Shown here piece by piece: positions 38,986-50,490 of a stretch of DNA of 64,000 nucleotides. Numbering within the stretch: the stretch's first letter is position 1; every line of letters starts with the position of its first letter. Source of the stretch: Capitella teleta. Its lineage: Eukaryota > Annelida > Polychaeta > Capitellidae. The stretch covers positions 259,149 to 323,148 of the forward strand of contig KB293691.1 of the NCBI GenBank assembly GCA_000328365.1, given 5' to 3'. The translations under genes and the position numbers were made by a program. The notes below the pieces were generated by a model, which saw only the letters and a list, made by a program, of their open reading frames with translations, was not told the DNA's origin and did no database searches.

Positions 38986-39687
38986 CAGTCAGACCCCGTT
39001 AATCCACCCTCCTCCGTTCCCAAGGAAATAGGCTGATTAACGAAAAGGGCGGATTACATGTCACACCACAATTGATGAAAATTAGATGCCATACAAAACC
39101 CATGTACCATATATTCATTATAGTGGCATGTACTAGGTTATGAGCAGGTCGTAGAAAAAACCCGATCAAATGATGTGCGTAATGTAGAGTACAGACAATA
39201 ACTAAAGGATGGTTGTTGTGGGCTCTCATTTTATGCATGTGTATTGTGTACGTGGATCAGCTCTGACTCTCCCAGCTTCAATTCCCCTCACTTCACCTTG
39301 CACTCGATACCATGATCTCCACTCACAACACCCATCGTTCATTCTGCTCCTGAACATCGCCTAACTGAACGACCAAACAGAAAGTAAGTCAACCATACAG
39401 ACATAAAGGAATCGATTTGGTGATGATACCCGCATTGGATTCCTTAAAGTAACTTCTTAAACGTTGAATAGGCGGAATTAACCTGATTTGAAAGAAATTG
39501 CAGACAAATGAAGCGTTGTTTCTTTACACTATAATATTTCGAAGGGCGGAATCGTGGTTGGAGGCGGATTAACAAAAAGGGAGGATTACATGACACAATT
39601 AACATTACAAACGATTCGTCCCTGGGATTATAGGGTAGATTACAAAACGGCCAGATTTCATGACGTTGAATTAACGGGATTTGACTG
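38986..39687. mobile_element. Tigger-like MITE, family C, copy 1
   Basis: It starts TA/CAGTCAGACCCCGTTAATCC and ends with the inverted match, attaacgggatttgactg then TA. It is 702 bp. Internal words ggcggatta and gattaacgaaaa repeat near both ends. No transposase frame is left. It is shorter and more decayed than the family-C copy at 43469-44365. Confidence 0.85.
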
Positions 39688-40232
39688 TAGTTAATATTTA
39701 GTCAGGGGTATCTGATTATTGACATTAGGGAAAATAGCCTCCAGTCTGAGAGGTTGAGCCCTCAGCAGTCATTCACTCAGTCAGTGAGTGAGCGTGACTG
39801 AGAGAGTGGCCCAGCTAAGACTGAGTCAGTAGGCCAGTGGTAACTCCATTCTATAGGTCCTAGCAATAATTTAATCTGTGGGGATCTTATTGTCAATTAG
39901 GCTTGGAACGAGACTAGGCCATGTGCAGTGGCAGTCACGGCAGTGCGAGACTGATCTAGGCAGTAGGCTACTGAGTGACATACCAGTATCATTCTGCTGA
40001 CTAGTGACTAACTCACTAGCAGACATACTATGATACTACAGCGAGACCCAGGATACATGGACCTCGCCGATTTATCTGTGCTACTAACTCACTAAATGAC
40101 TACTAAGTCACTAAATCATAAATGAGTCTAGGGAGTAGGGTCGCGAGTTAACACTTCAACCCACTTGACAACGGGTTAATTACTAGCTCCCCAAGCCTTA
40201 GCATAGCGTATACACTACTAGTACTACTACTA
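39688..40232. other. Intergenic spacer with cagtca-rich simple sequence
   Basis: Contains many short, irregular repeats of gactgagtcagt type (about 39755-40130). No gene, no clear element ends. Confidence 0.45.
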
Positions 40233-41200
40233 CAGTAAAACCTCGATGTGTCGAAGTTCGTGGGGTTAGCTCAATTACTTCGACTTAGGGATACTTCGAC
40301 GAAGGGATCGAGGCCGTTATGATATGACCGTTATGATTTCAAATCGTGTTCTGACGTTTTGATTGACGATATGCGCCATGCACTTATAAACCGCGAGAGG
40401 CTATGATTTTGTGATTGAAACAGTAATTAACAAATATTAATAAAAAAGTAATGCCAAAAGATGAAATTATCTTGGAAGTCTTGGGGAAAAAAGAATTCCA
40501 CAGAAGGTTGTTTACGTAGCTCTAAAGGTCTCAAGTGTCTTCACGTCAAGCTTGCGTTTTGTAGCCATAGCGATGCTGATGATCTAATGATGCTGAAGAC
40601 TGTTGGTCACTAGATTTTTACTGTTTCTCGCAAAAACACTCGAAACGAACATCTTTTATATTATTGTTGCGTGCTTTGATATTAAAGCTGCCAGAAAGTT
40701 CATAACAGATCTAAGGCTGGATTTCTTTAATTAACTCTAGCTTCGAATGTGAGCTGTCTTTGGTCGGCAATTCATTAAAGATCATCACAAGCACACCAAC
40801 AACAATTTAATGCCTTAGTTGAGATCCACGGTCCGTTGATCTTTGGAGTCAGCCGCGCTTTGGTCGCGGCTTAAACAGAGGAGAGATAAAGGCTGCCGAC
40901 TGCTTTGTGGGGCGGGGATGTTTTGATGTTTTAATTGTAAGCAACTGTGCCTAACTCTCTTTGAAGTAACCAAACTGAGAAATATGTTTATAGAATTTTT
41001 CGACTTCGAGCTATAGATCGAAAATATGTCTCGGGGACACAGAAAACACTTCGACACAGGGATAAATTCGAGAATGAGACGTTCGAGGGACAGATGTTAA
41101 TGCTAATGGTAAAGTATAGGAGAATCGTCGGGACTTCGAAAAAACTTCGACACAGGGAGACATTCGAGGGACGGGTGTTCGACACACCGAGGTTTTACTG
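40233..41200. mobile_element. Tigger-like element, family A, complete ends
   Basis: It starts TA/CAGTAAAACCTCGATGTG and ends caccgaggttttactg then TA. It is 968 bp. The cttcgaca word recurs many times inside both ends. It has no usable transposase frame. Related pieces are at 741-1333 (right part) and 54880-54933 (left end only). Confidence 0.85.
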
Positions 41201-42273
41201 TAGTACTAGGATTAGGAACTCCGAACTGCTCTGCTACCCTTGGGGAGCTAGTTAATTACCATGGATGTCAGGTCAAGATCATAAGATTTAATAGTAAAAA
41301 TTCGGGCAAAACGATTTTACATAACATTTTATTTACTTATAAATAATGGAATCCGAGACCCCGAGTTGCATTTTCAAGTCAAAATCACTCGCACCGAAGG
41401 TGAAAAAATCATGAAAATTGTAAACAGTGCGGTTTCCTGTGTATTTTCGTGAAATGAAACACATGCAATTTTACAATCATAACGCACTTCTCATCGCGCC
41501 ATCAAAATAATGCCTAATTAAGGTATTGATTTGTGGCTGGCTGAAGCTTTTTTCGGCTGGCTAGTCGGTCAGCCGATCTTCTCGTGGCTGACTAACTGTG
41601 ATTATTTTCGGCTGACTCAGATTAACTGCAGTGTTAATACTTGTACATGCATATAGCTACAAAATACTCGTAGATATTTTTAGAAATCCCCCCTCCCTCA
41701 TTTACTCCTCAATTTTCCTCCGATTTAATTTGATCACGTGTCAATAACCTGATGAAATAGATACTGCAGTACACAGTCATTTATTACACATACAAATTAC
41801 AGAGAATACAATAATCATACGTATTGAATAATTTACATACACACTGTGGTGCTCCAGTGCTGGGTAGCTGGACGGCCAACAACAACAACAACAACAACAA
41901 AACTCAAAACGATGCATGGACTAAAAGTGAAAAGCAAAGAAAAACAAAAAACAAAAAACATTGAGCTATTGATTCCCAATTGTTACCAACATTATGAGAT
42001 TTAATAAATAATAATGACAGATAATCCAACCTGTACGTGGAGGGGAAATTGAGATATGTTTTCCATTCATAACTATCATCTCGGTTCTTGCGGCAGCGAT
42101 GAAATTGCTGGTTTTATCCTAATGTGATAGCAACTATAAGTCAGACAGTGGCTAAGTGCCGTAGAAATAAGGTGCATGACATAATATGTTGGTGTGAAAA
42201 ATGAGAGATGAATGAAAAAAATAAATTGTCGGCAGATAAAAATAGAAGCTTGTTAAACACAGATAATTATTAT

Positions 42274-42307
<34 letters not shown>

Positions 42308-43138
42308 GCGGCTCAACAGTCCGATGAGAAATATTTTAAACCTCGCTTCTATACCTCATCTTAATATGAGTAGAGAAATTGTTTTCGTTTTAGAACCTCT
42401 CTCTGAAGTCAAGATCACATCTTTGGTGCTTGCTTTTAAAAATGTAGCATACATGGACAGTTGATTTAATTTGTGAAATTCTGAAAATCATGACGATATT
42501 TCCTGCCAAATCTCTCGAAAGAATTGCGGCCGATCGATTTACGCGGCGACTGAGACAATTGTTTTACGGCGGATCAGTAGAATTAAGGCGGCGGCGACTC
42601 AGATATTTTTTAGGCTGGCTAGTCGGCTTTTCCCGTCTGGCTTCGGGGTCTAAGTTAATGTGCCCGTGTTTTGACATTCAACACACTTTGACGCCCTCGA
42701 ATTTCTCGTTAATTTAAATGATATAACCCAATTAAATAGTACAACCCATAAAAAGAAACAAAACGATACCAGAACAGGGTATTGGCACTGATCCGTGTCA
42801 GAAATAACGAAATAAAGAGATTCCGAGACCACCAAGCAAAGGAAAACCTCTACCATTAGTTTTCTATTAAATTCCTGGCTATTCAACTCAAGACTAACCC
42901 CTCAAAACAATAACATGCATTTTAATTGATTCTTTCAACAAGTGTCAAACTAACCAACTGCCGGTATAGGGTCTTACCCTCAATCTCTATCCTTTCAGGT
43001 GCAGAGAAATTACTGCGAAACCCAATACTCCCTCGGTCGAATCCAAGCTCACCTCTCTCTATCTGCTCATCCACTCTTCCACTCTTCTCCAAGCAAATCA
43101 TGTGACTAGGTATCCAAACCCTCAGTTTTCAATATATA
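41201..43138. other. Intergenic with R1 repeat copy 2 and simple repeats
   Basis: Holds an ACA run (41878-41900), repeat R1 copy 2 (41960-42160 and 42395-42530) and a T tract of about 30 bases (42272-42304). The open frame at 42490-42717 has no recognisable family. Confidence 0.5.
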
Positions 43139-43468
43139 CGAGGGTTGTTCGTATGTTATCGGCCTAACATTGAACGGGTTATCACATAATGTTGGAAGTT
43201 GTCTTGGATAATATATGTTAGCTTTCCTGATAAAAATTTCGAGCATTGAATTTTCAAGAAAGTCACGTGATCACCTCTAGCACCAATTTGAGTGATGAAG
43301 GGATCAGTATTTCGTCAAAATACGGCGAACACCTGATTACGCGCTAATTCAAATTCGATTTTAAACTATTAATCATCGACGGATTTATCCGATATTTTCC
43401 TCATAGACGCACCAAAGCAATGAAAAATAAATGTGTTTGTAACATCATGATGGAATTATTATGAAATA

Positions 43469-44365
43469 CAGTCAGACCCCGTTAATCCGCCGTCGTGTAA
43501 TCCGCCCTTTTCGTAATCCATTCTAAAATCGCAGGAACGAATCATTTGTAATGTTAATTGTGTCATATAATCCGCTCTTTTCGTTAATCCGCCTCCGACC
43601 ACGATTCTAGGGAACGAATCTACACTTTACCATTGTAAATAACACATGTGATCCGCCCCCCAAATAGCGTGTCGAAAACAAACATCAGCTACGACACACT
43701 AATTGTCGGCGATTTCTTTGAAGTCGGGTCAGTTTAACAACAACTGGCGCCTTCCTGATTGTTTAACGGCGATTCGCGTTGTTTAATTAACTTGTTAAGC
43801 GTTAAAATCACAGGCGAAAATTCTGTTAAGTCTTTAATTTAATTGGTCGCTGGGTTAAGCGATGTTCAGGAGCGGAACGAACGAGATGACAAAGTTGTGA
43901 GTGGAGATCAATCGAGTGGAGAAGCGAGATCTGAGTCCGCGAAGGAAGTCTTGGAGGGGGAAGCGAGGCAGCACGTGCGCGCATTAATGCTATATTTCGA
44001 GAGATTCGAGGAGTCGGAGGCAGCGAAGCAAGAAAATAGAGATGAACTACACAGATTGGGCGTGATGGAACGAACGGCTTATCACAAGCAGATTGAATAA
44101 TGCCGCTAAGCAGACAACCATTACAGATTTTTTCAAACAATAAAAATCTTTAATTCGCCTCATGTGATCGTTTATGAGGTCTTTTTTACCTCTTGCTTCA
44201 CTCCTAATGGTATATGCTATTACGCTAATGCATGACATGGGTTTTGGGGGGTTTTAAAATGACACACAATTTTGATCAATTTGTGGTCTGAAATGTAATC
44301 CGCCTTTTTCGTTAATCCGTCAGTTTTCTTGGGAACGGAGGAAGGCGGATTAACGGGGTCTGACT
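43469..44365. mobile_element. Tigger-like element, family C, copy 2, with transposase tail
   Basis: It starts TA/CAGTCAGACCCCGTTAATCC and ends gattaacggggtctgactg then TA. Words of taatccgcc type are clustered inside both ends. Unlike the other copies, it keeps coding sequence: a plus-strand frame (43843-44100) that reads like the acidic helical C-terminal part of a Tigger transposase, then, one frame over, KQTTITDFF. Confidence 0.85.
43843..44143 (+). pseudogene. Tigger-type transposase C-terminal remnant with PIP-box
   Basis: The open frame 43843-44100 encodes an acidic helical stretch with EGEARQHVRALMLYFERFEE, resembling the tail after the DDE domain of Tigger/jerky-type transposases, where a LxxLxxYFE-like helix is common. 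After its stop, the +1 frame (44096-44143) encodes NNAAKQTTITDFFKQ and then stops. QTTITDFF fits the PCNA-interacting (PIP) box Qxx[ILM]xxFF, known at the C-terminus of pogo-type transposases. DNA-binding and DDE regions are gone, removed by an internal deletion. The frame break means no working protein is expected from this copy. Confidence 0.65.
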
Positions 44366-45009
44366 GTAGTCAAATAAAGCCCACAAGAGAGCACTAGTGA
44401 TGCCACTGGCATAAAATTATATTCCTCCTGGTGATTAAACAATAATAAAAACGGGAAAACATTATGGGAATTATACAACTATTTGACAAACACATTTTCG
44501 TGTTAATTTGCATGTTTGTGACAAGTTTATTGAACTCGATGCATCCAAAGTAGTTCTAACGGTCCCATAAACACGCTTCCACCAATCCTTTTATGTTATT
44601 TTTACATTTTGGCAAAACTTTACACAACAAGATGATTTATTGGGTTCAATATTTTATTTCCTCGAAAGAGCATCAGTTATTCCTTTAGTTTGATATCAAA
44701 GTATCATGTTAGGAATTTAAATATTATAAAATCATTAAAATAAAGTGATGTAATTATCCAGAGCTGAGCATAAATATATGGGCACAATGTTGCGAGAAAG
44801 TGTTATGAGAGGCCCAAAAATCAAAAGCTTGGCACCTGAAATGAGGCTTTGACAGTGATATCAGTAGAAATGCGCAAACTAGCTACCGGGTATGCCAGAG
44901 AAATAATAAAGCTACGTGTGATCTTGTTTATAGTTGCTCTATCTAACCTCAAGTAACCTCTAGTATTGCGCGTTCTACGTTAAGCCACGAACTTTTCGAA
45001 CAACCCTCG

Positions 45010-45573
45010 TACAAATAGATACATACAGTAGTACATATGCATCCAGATAAAACATCATAATGACCATGTATGATATATATCTATTCTTAATTCAACTTTT
45101 CACACAACATGCACACCAATGGTGCTTGTACAATTATTATACAATGCAACACAATAATTGAACAAATGCATGATTTTACAATTTATATGTGGTAAATGAT
45201 CTGATACCTGTACTAGCTCCTAACACACTTGAATGCTTTGTGTGTCATAAAACACCAATTTTCTTTTCTTCTGTTGATGCAGACATAGCTACGACCAGCT
45301 CCATTACGCGGCATTTAGAAATACCGGTAGGTCAGAGGTCTCATTGAATCACATGATTGTTTGCATCTGGTAAAACTTCAAACAGATATGCCAATAAAAA
45401 ACAAAAAACATTTGCTAATTGCAATAACTTTTTAATCAAGAAAATTCTCTGAACAAAATTTAATGAAACAACAAAATTTGACAACAATTTTTTTTACATA
45501 AAACCACGAATATTGGTGGAATGTACAGTATATTGAGATTCCTTTAAAGATCAACTCAAAAGTGAGACAATGC
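45010..45573. other. Spacer, 3' side of the GGT7-like gene
   Basis: AT-rich. It should contain the 3' UTR of the minus-strand GGT7-like gene. No gene or repeat end was recognised. Confidence 0.4.
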
Positions 45574-48500
45574 TTAGAACTCAGCCGCTTGGTCAGTAGC
45601 TCCGACACGTGAATCTGCGTGTGCATGCAGCGTTTCGTTCACTTTGAGTGCAGCATTCACTGTGTTGATGCCATCCATGGCTTCCGTGATGTTCGCGTGT
45701 CCAACACTGGTAAGATAATCCACGATTGCCTTGGGGAAATCTCCTGAAAAGAATTAATCCCGTCAGCGCTCGTCATAATTGCAGACATGTTGGCCGATTT
45801 GCTACTCAAAATAGCATAAAAAGCATCCACTCACTGTCGTACAGCACAACCTCAGGCTTCAACTGGCGATGGACTCTGCCAGTCTCGATTGCATCTTCGA
45901 GATTCCGTCCAAAAGCCATGACCTTGGTGATGACCTCAGCAATACCTGTGCGTAATATTAATCTTTATAATTGGTCATAAATAATTAACTGAGAGCGAAC
46001 CAGAGACAGCATTATCGCCTTTAGTGCCGGAGATGGCCATGCGCGGTCCACACGGTTTGCTGTACATGTGCACAATTGTTGGAATGAGAGGGCTGATAGG
46101 ACGTTTGCCACCAGCTATACTGTTGGTCTGCAAATAGAAAATTAATGAGTATCGAGACTTGTATAAGAAAAAAAAATATTCACGTCAGAATCAGTAAAGT
46201 CAGCCATTTGATTGTTGAGGATGATCCCAGATGGAGTCATTACGCGAGAGCCGAATGGACTACGTAGTGACCTGAATAATTATAGCAAGGTCATTGAGTG
46301 CACTAGTGCAGTGAATGGCTAACTGACGTTTGAACTGAAACCATTTCTTCAGTTGGGCTGAACACTGAGATGCTGGCGGTGCCAGGACGGAAGTCATCTA
46401 AAGAGACGTCTTTGGCGTAGAGGGCACTGTTTTGTGTTCGGTTGTCATTTATTTCCCCTCGGATGGCCTGTGCAAACTTCTCACTTCATAAATGAAAGAA
46501 ACATAAAAGAGGAAAATGCAAGTGAGTCGGTCACCCACCCGATGATGATGGCCTGGTTGGCTGCGGCTTCTGTGTTGAATTTCGCAGCGAGATCTCCCAG
46601 CTTCCCCTGCTGTGCGTACGCAAAGCTGATGGCCTATGACATCAAGAGTAAGATCAGTCAGTCAGCAACAAACTATTCACCTCAATCAGGCGATGGTAAT
46701 AGAGTTCTTGTGAGGCATTCACAGCAGACAGCGGGTACTCATTCAAAATGTTCAGGAGGAGAAGCAAGATGGGTCCTGCGCTCGGTGAAGGTGGTACCTC
46801 TACAGTGGCATCTAACCAACATACTGATAAGCACAGATGAAGCAGTAAGCATGGAAACATACTCATAAATCGGGTTATTAGAGGCTCTCCTTGTTGGCAT
46901 TCATAGCTAGAAAGATCAGTCTCCTTCAGGATGCCACCAGCTTGTTGGACCTAGGTAAGAAATTGACAAGTGATGCTTAAAAATGGATAAAATTCCCTCA
47001 CAGTCGCAGCGGTCTCTTCAGCTAATGCCCCAAAGTAGAATGCATCTGGTCCGCTCTCTGATACATTTTTCAGAACTTGGGCTAAATCTGGACGACGCAT
47101 TATCTCGCCAACTTGGAAGGGTTGACCTTCTTTGTAGAAGATATCAGCAAGTGGGCTGTCTTGTCGAATGTTCGCTTTGATAGCCTCATCTGCATAAAAG
47201 GTCATTAAGTGCTAACAGATGAGCAATGTAATGAGATCTCACGCAGGCTTTTGGTGACAGCAAAGCCATCACGTGCAAGTGCAATCACAGGAGCAAGCAC
47301 ATCCGGCCACGATAGGCTACAAGGGAGAGACGTGTGAGGCTGATGCAAAGGGAGACAGATTACCTTCCATAGATGGAGTGAGCCAGATAGAGACCCTTCA
47401 GTTCTCCAGGCACAGCCACAGATGAACCACCCTGCAAATAAATTTCTACCATGAGTCATTCACAAAACACGCTTCACTCACGATTTGTGCTTTGCTTGCA
47501 TCTTCCGCAAACATGTCAACAGTCGCGTCAACCGGAGCTGTTTCACGGAAGTCAAAGTACTGGGATTCATTCTTCGCGTGTTGACGGACCGTGATGAAAC
47601 CACCGCTGCATGAGAATAAATACAAGAGTGGTAGAAACTAGGGCTGGGCGGATATCCGTGTCCGATATCCGTGACAGCACGGATATTGGGGGTTTTCAGT
47701 ACTATCCGTGATCCGTGTTTCAACACGAATAGTTAAACACGGATAGTGTAAATTTTAAGTGTTTGTTTCGAGCGCACAGTGAGCGTAGCGCACAGCCATT
47801 CCGCACACAAGCGCTGCTCACTGAAGCTGAGCGATGTCAATTACAAGATAACACGATGTCAACAAAGCGCTAATTCTGATTTGTTTTAAATAAACACAAT
47901 TCTATGCCCTTGAATCTCTTCAGTCATCAAGTGACGTAACCACGCGTTGTTGACTATCTCCTTTAGTGCCTTTTTTTCAACACTGTTACACGTGACAGCT
48001 TTGTCAATTGCAGTTTTCGCGTGAACCACAAACAGCACTGAATTTCATCACTTTCTCGACTTTGAACCATGTTTGAAATTGAACAGTTAATACAGACTAG
48101 TACATATACCTAGGCCCGCTACTTGGCGATCTAGCGACTTGAATTATTTCAAACTTTCTATAGAACAATAATTGCCATGAAGTTATGAACTGACTTCCGC
48201 CTCATGAAGTTACTAAGTTTGTACATTTCCAAATCATGTTTATTGAAAGTGTACACTGTAGCACAAAGTGCACGTTACTGTCGTTCCGTCTTGGGCTTAT
48301 AATCTGCGACTCGTGAAGTTGGGGAAAAATACTTTATATAGCCTGCGCTGATATGGAATTCACCTCTGTGAAATCGACAGGCAAGCAAGCTGTCTGCATG
48401 TGTGATGCCTCTTGAAACTCATTCTGAACGTTTTGATAAAAGAAATGTACAAGAAGCAAGAAGGATGACAGCAGTAGGTCAAGGTTGATTGTCTTTAACT

Positions 48501-49644
48501 ACTGCAGGCAGAGCGTGGCTTTTGCGCTCACAGCGTGTGCCAGGCGCTGGGGCATTACGCTGCAGGTGCATGCTCCCGTGTTTGGGCATAAATATCCGTG
48601 TCCGTATCCGTATCCGTCGGATATTAGTAACACGGATATCCGTTATCCGTGTATCCGTGTTTAAGCAATATCCGCCCAGCCCTAGTAGAAACCCACGTGA
48701 ATGAGTACAAACCCTCCTATGCCCGAGTGATGGGGCTCAACTACGCCAGCACACAGAGTGGTTGTAACGGCCGCGTCCATAGCTGATCCATCGCGAAGGA
48801 CCTTCAGTCCAAGATCAGAGCACTGTTTGATGCCAGACGACACGGCTCCATGAGGGGCAACCTATGCACGGAGTACGTCAGGATTGAAAATACAAATTTC
48901 ACTGAATCAACTCATACTGACAGGGGGAGGAGCCAGGTAAATGGTGAGAATCAGGGCGACGGTAACGGAAATTGAAAACACGATAGAAGTGATGATGATG
49001 GCCTTCAGTCCCTCTTGCATTCCATGTCTGTGGAGGAGAGAAAAAACAGTCAACGTTTCAGCAGAGACTTATGTAATCTCTCACTTCTGATCGGCTGATT
49101 CAGCCAAATGCAGAGGAGAATATTCTCCTGATTTCTTTCCATCTCCGTTCACTAAGTTCTCTGTATCAGCTGAGGATGAAATCAATTGATCAATGACTAC
49201 TAAGGTAGTATACATAAGTGTATACTAAACTTTAAGAGTTGCAAAATATATATATTAAAGGAGAGATAAATAGAACAGAGGCAGGGGCACTGTTCCAGAT
49301 GAAAAATTTACCCTACACGTTATCAGTTAGAAGGCTTAAGCTCCCTAACAGCGAACCAAGAATAATTATAACGCCAGGCACACACCTTCAAAACTATACT
49401 CATAATGCTGAAAAAGTTAATTTTACTGTGTGTATTAAACAAATAGACTGTACCAGCATATCATACACTGAGTAACGAAATTGTCTGAATCAGAATGAGA
49501 GTATTGTCTGGGAGGGGCAGATAGGGGCCCATGTAGCTAGACTGGTTTGATGAGTTTTATGATTCCTATATACCCACGAGGAATGCTGTATCCTTCGCTT
49601 GGAGGAACATCTTTCATTTCAGAGGAAGCATCTGCGTCAGCCAT
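45574..49644 (-). CDS. GGT7: Gamma-glutamyltransferase 7-like protein
   Basis: Sixteen exons (49578-49644, 49085-49169, 48922-49027, 48713-48861, 47482-47605, 47364-47431, 47243-47316, 47002-47189, 46863-46950, 46681-46823, 46535-46633, 46328-46467, 46184-46271, 46001-46127, 45835-45945, 45574-45743) give 608 residues. A cytoplasmic tail and a membrane helix (about 60-82) make it type II. GGT hallmarks follow: HSGIGGGGF, DFRETAP, SSVAVPGELKG, the putative processing Thr427 in PGTAS, then MTPSGIILNNQMADF and GKRPISPLIPT. The last two resemble GGT7 more than GGT1: Gln replaces the glutamate-binding Glu of GGT1. Whether it is a working gamma-glutamyltransferase is open, as for GGT7. Exon 11 uses donor gtgacc, because the stronger gtgggt four bases earlier breaks the frame. 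A hAT-like insertion sits in intron 4. Confidence 0.92.
47639..48684. mobile_element. hAT-like non-autonomous transposon in GGT7 intron 4
   Basis: The ends are tagggctgggcgg and its inverse ccgcccagcccta, flanked by a perfect 8-bp duplication gtagaaac (47631-47638 and 48685-48692). An 8-bp target duplication with such ends is typical of hAT elements. Both subterminal regions are packed with tatccgtg words. It is 1046 bp and lacks a transposase. It accounts for most of the roughly 1.1 kb intron; without it the intron would be about 60 bp, like its neighbours. Confidence 0.9.
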
Positions 49645-49722
49645 GGTTTATCAACTGCAGAGAAATTGAAATAAATTAAACATTGGATAATTACTGATCC
49701 TGCAAAAAACACACTTATTCAT
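49645..49722 (-). promoter_or_regulatory. 5' leader of the GGT7-like gene with a likely leader-intron acceptor
   Basis: On the gene strand, tttctctgcag precedes the ATG by about a dozen bases and looks like a splice acceptor, so a non-coding first exon may lie further upstream, beyond the element at 49723-51533. Confidence 0.4.
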
Positions 49723-49963
49723 GGCTGTGGTTATTCGTACGTTAGCGTACGAATGGTTTCCAACGCTATTCGAATGTTATTCTCGAATATGAGATGATCC
49801 CGCGAGAGGTTGATTTGAGAACGAGAATTACTCGATTTGAAAGAGAAAGAACTCCAACTCATTCCTCCATTACTCCACATAATGACATTGTGAGTAATTA
49901 TTAATAATAATACATACATATCTTTATTCATACACACAAGTGGTATAAAATGAACAGAACAAA

Positions 49964-50036
49964 AAAAAAAAAAAAATCAAAAAAAAAAAAAATCAAAATC
50001 AAAATCAAAAATCAAAAAAATTAAAATCAAACAAAC
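49964..50036. repeat. Low-complexity (A)nTC tract
   Basis: Irregular repeats of aaaaatc type directly beside the 3' end of the LINE fragment at 50040. Read on the LINE strand this is a short-unit tandem tail, as CR1/L2-like LINEs often have. Confidence 0.6.
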
Positions 50037-50039
50037 AAA

Positions 50040-50490
50040 ACAAAAATCAACAAAAATCATAGACACTCTTACATGTAATCACATGGTGCATATATAATCC
50101 ACAATATCGGAGAAGTGCTGGTGCTCAGTTGGCGAATTATGGGTGTCTCTTAATAATATAAAATCGTGTTATGCTGAGGCATAAGTGAGGTGACCAGCAC
50201 TGGGCTCATGACGAACTCGAGAGAGCAGTGCTGGGATTGTAGTGACATGTAACATGTGAGTATTAATGCCGTATTTTGTGCTGATAAAGTGCAAACTCCG
50301 TGAAACGTTTGATTCGCTTCTGCGAAGTGCAAGTTCTGCGCAAGTGCGAGTGCAAGTGTTAAAACTAAATAAGGCTTTAAAATAAAACTTTGAAAAGCGC
50401 CCTGTGCAACTGAACATCAACAGGGTGATCTTTTACAATAAGTGGTAAGAGGTGACAATGTGTGCGTGACTTTAGTTTAAATAAAAGACG
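50040..50490 (-). mobile_element. LINE 3' fragment, copy 1
   Basis: On the minus strand it encodes the conserved tail after the reverse transcriptase of CR1/L2-like LINEs: ...KSRTHCHLLPLI..., then STKYGINTHMLHVTTIPALL and a stretch ending ...DYICTM and stop. It is broken by frameshifts and 5' truncated at about 50490. Copy 2 is at 52990-53570. Confidence 0.75.

Larger units (their letters stand above)
43139..45009. mobile_element. Mariner-like element carrying a nested Tigger-like element
   Basis: The ends are cgagggttgttcg (43139) and its exact inverse (ending 45009), both flanked by TA. Imperfect terminal similarity continues for about 32 bp, as in mariner. About half of its 1871 bp is the family-C Tigger-like element at 43469-44365. 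No mariner transposase was recognised in the remaining sequence, so it is a dead or non-autonomous copy. The nesting order shows the mariner came first. Confidence 0.75.

Noticed and set aside
46536-46539. Stronger donor gtgggt at GGT7 exon 11
   Set aside because: It would put the next exon out of frame and into an early stop; gtgacc four bases on keeps the family alignment.
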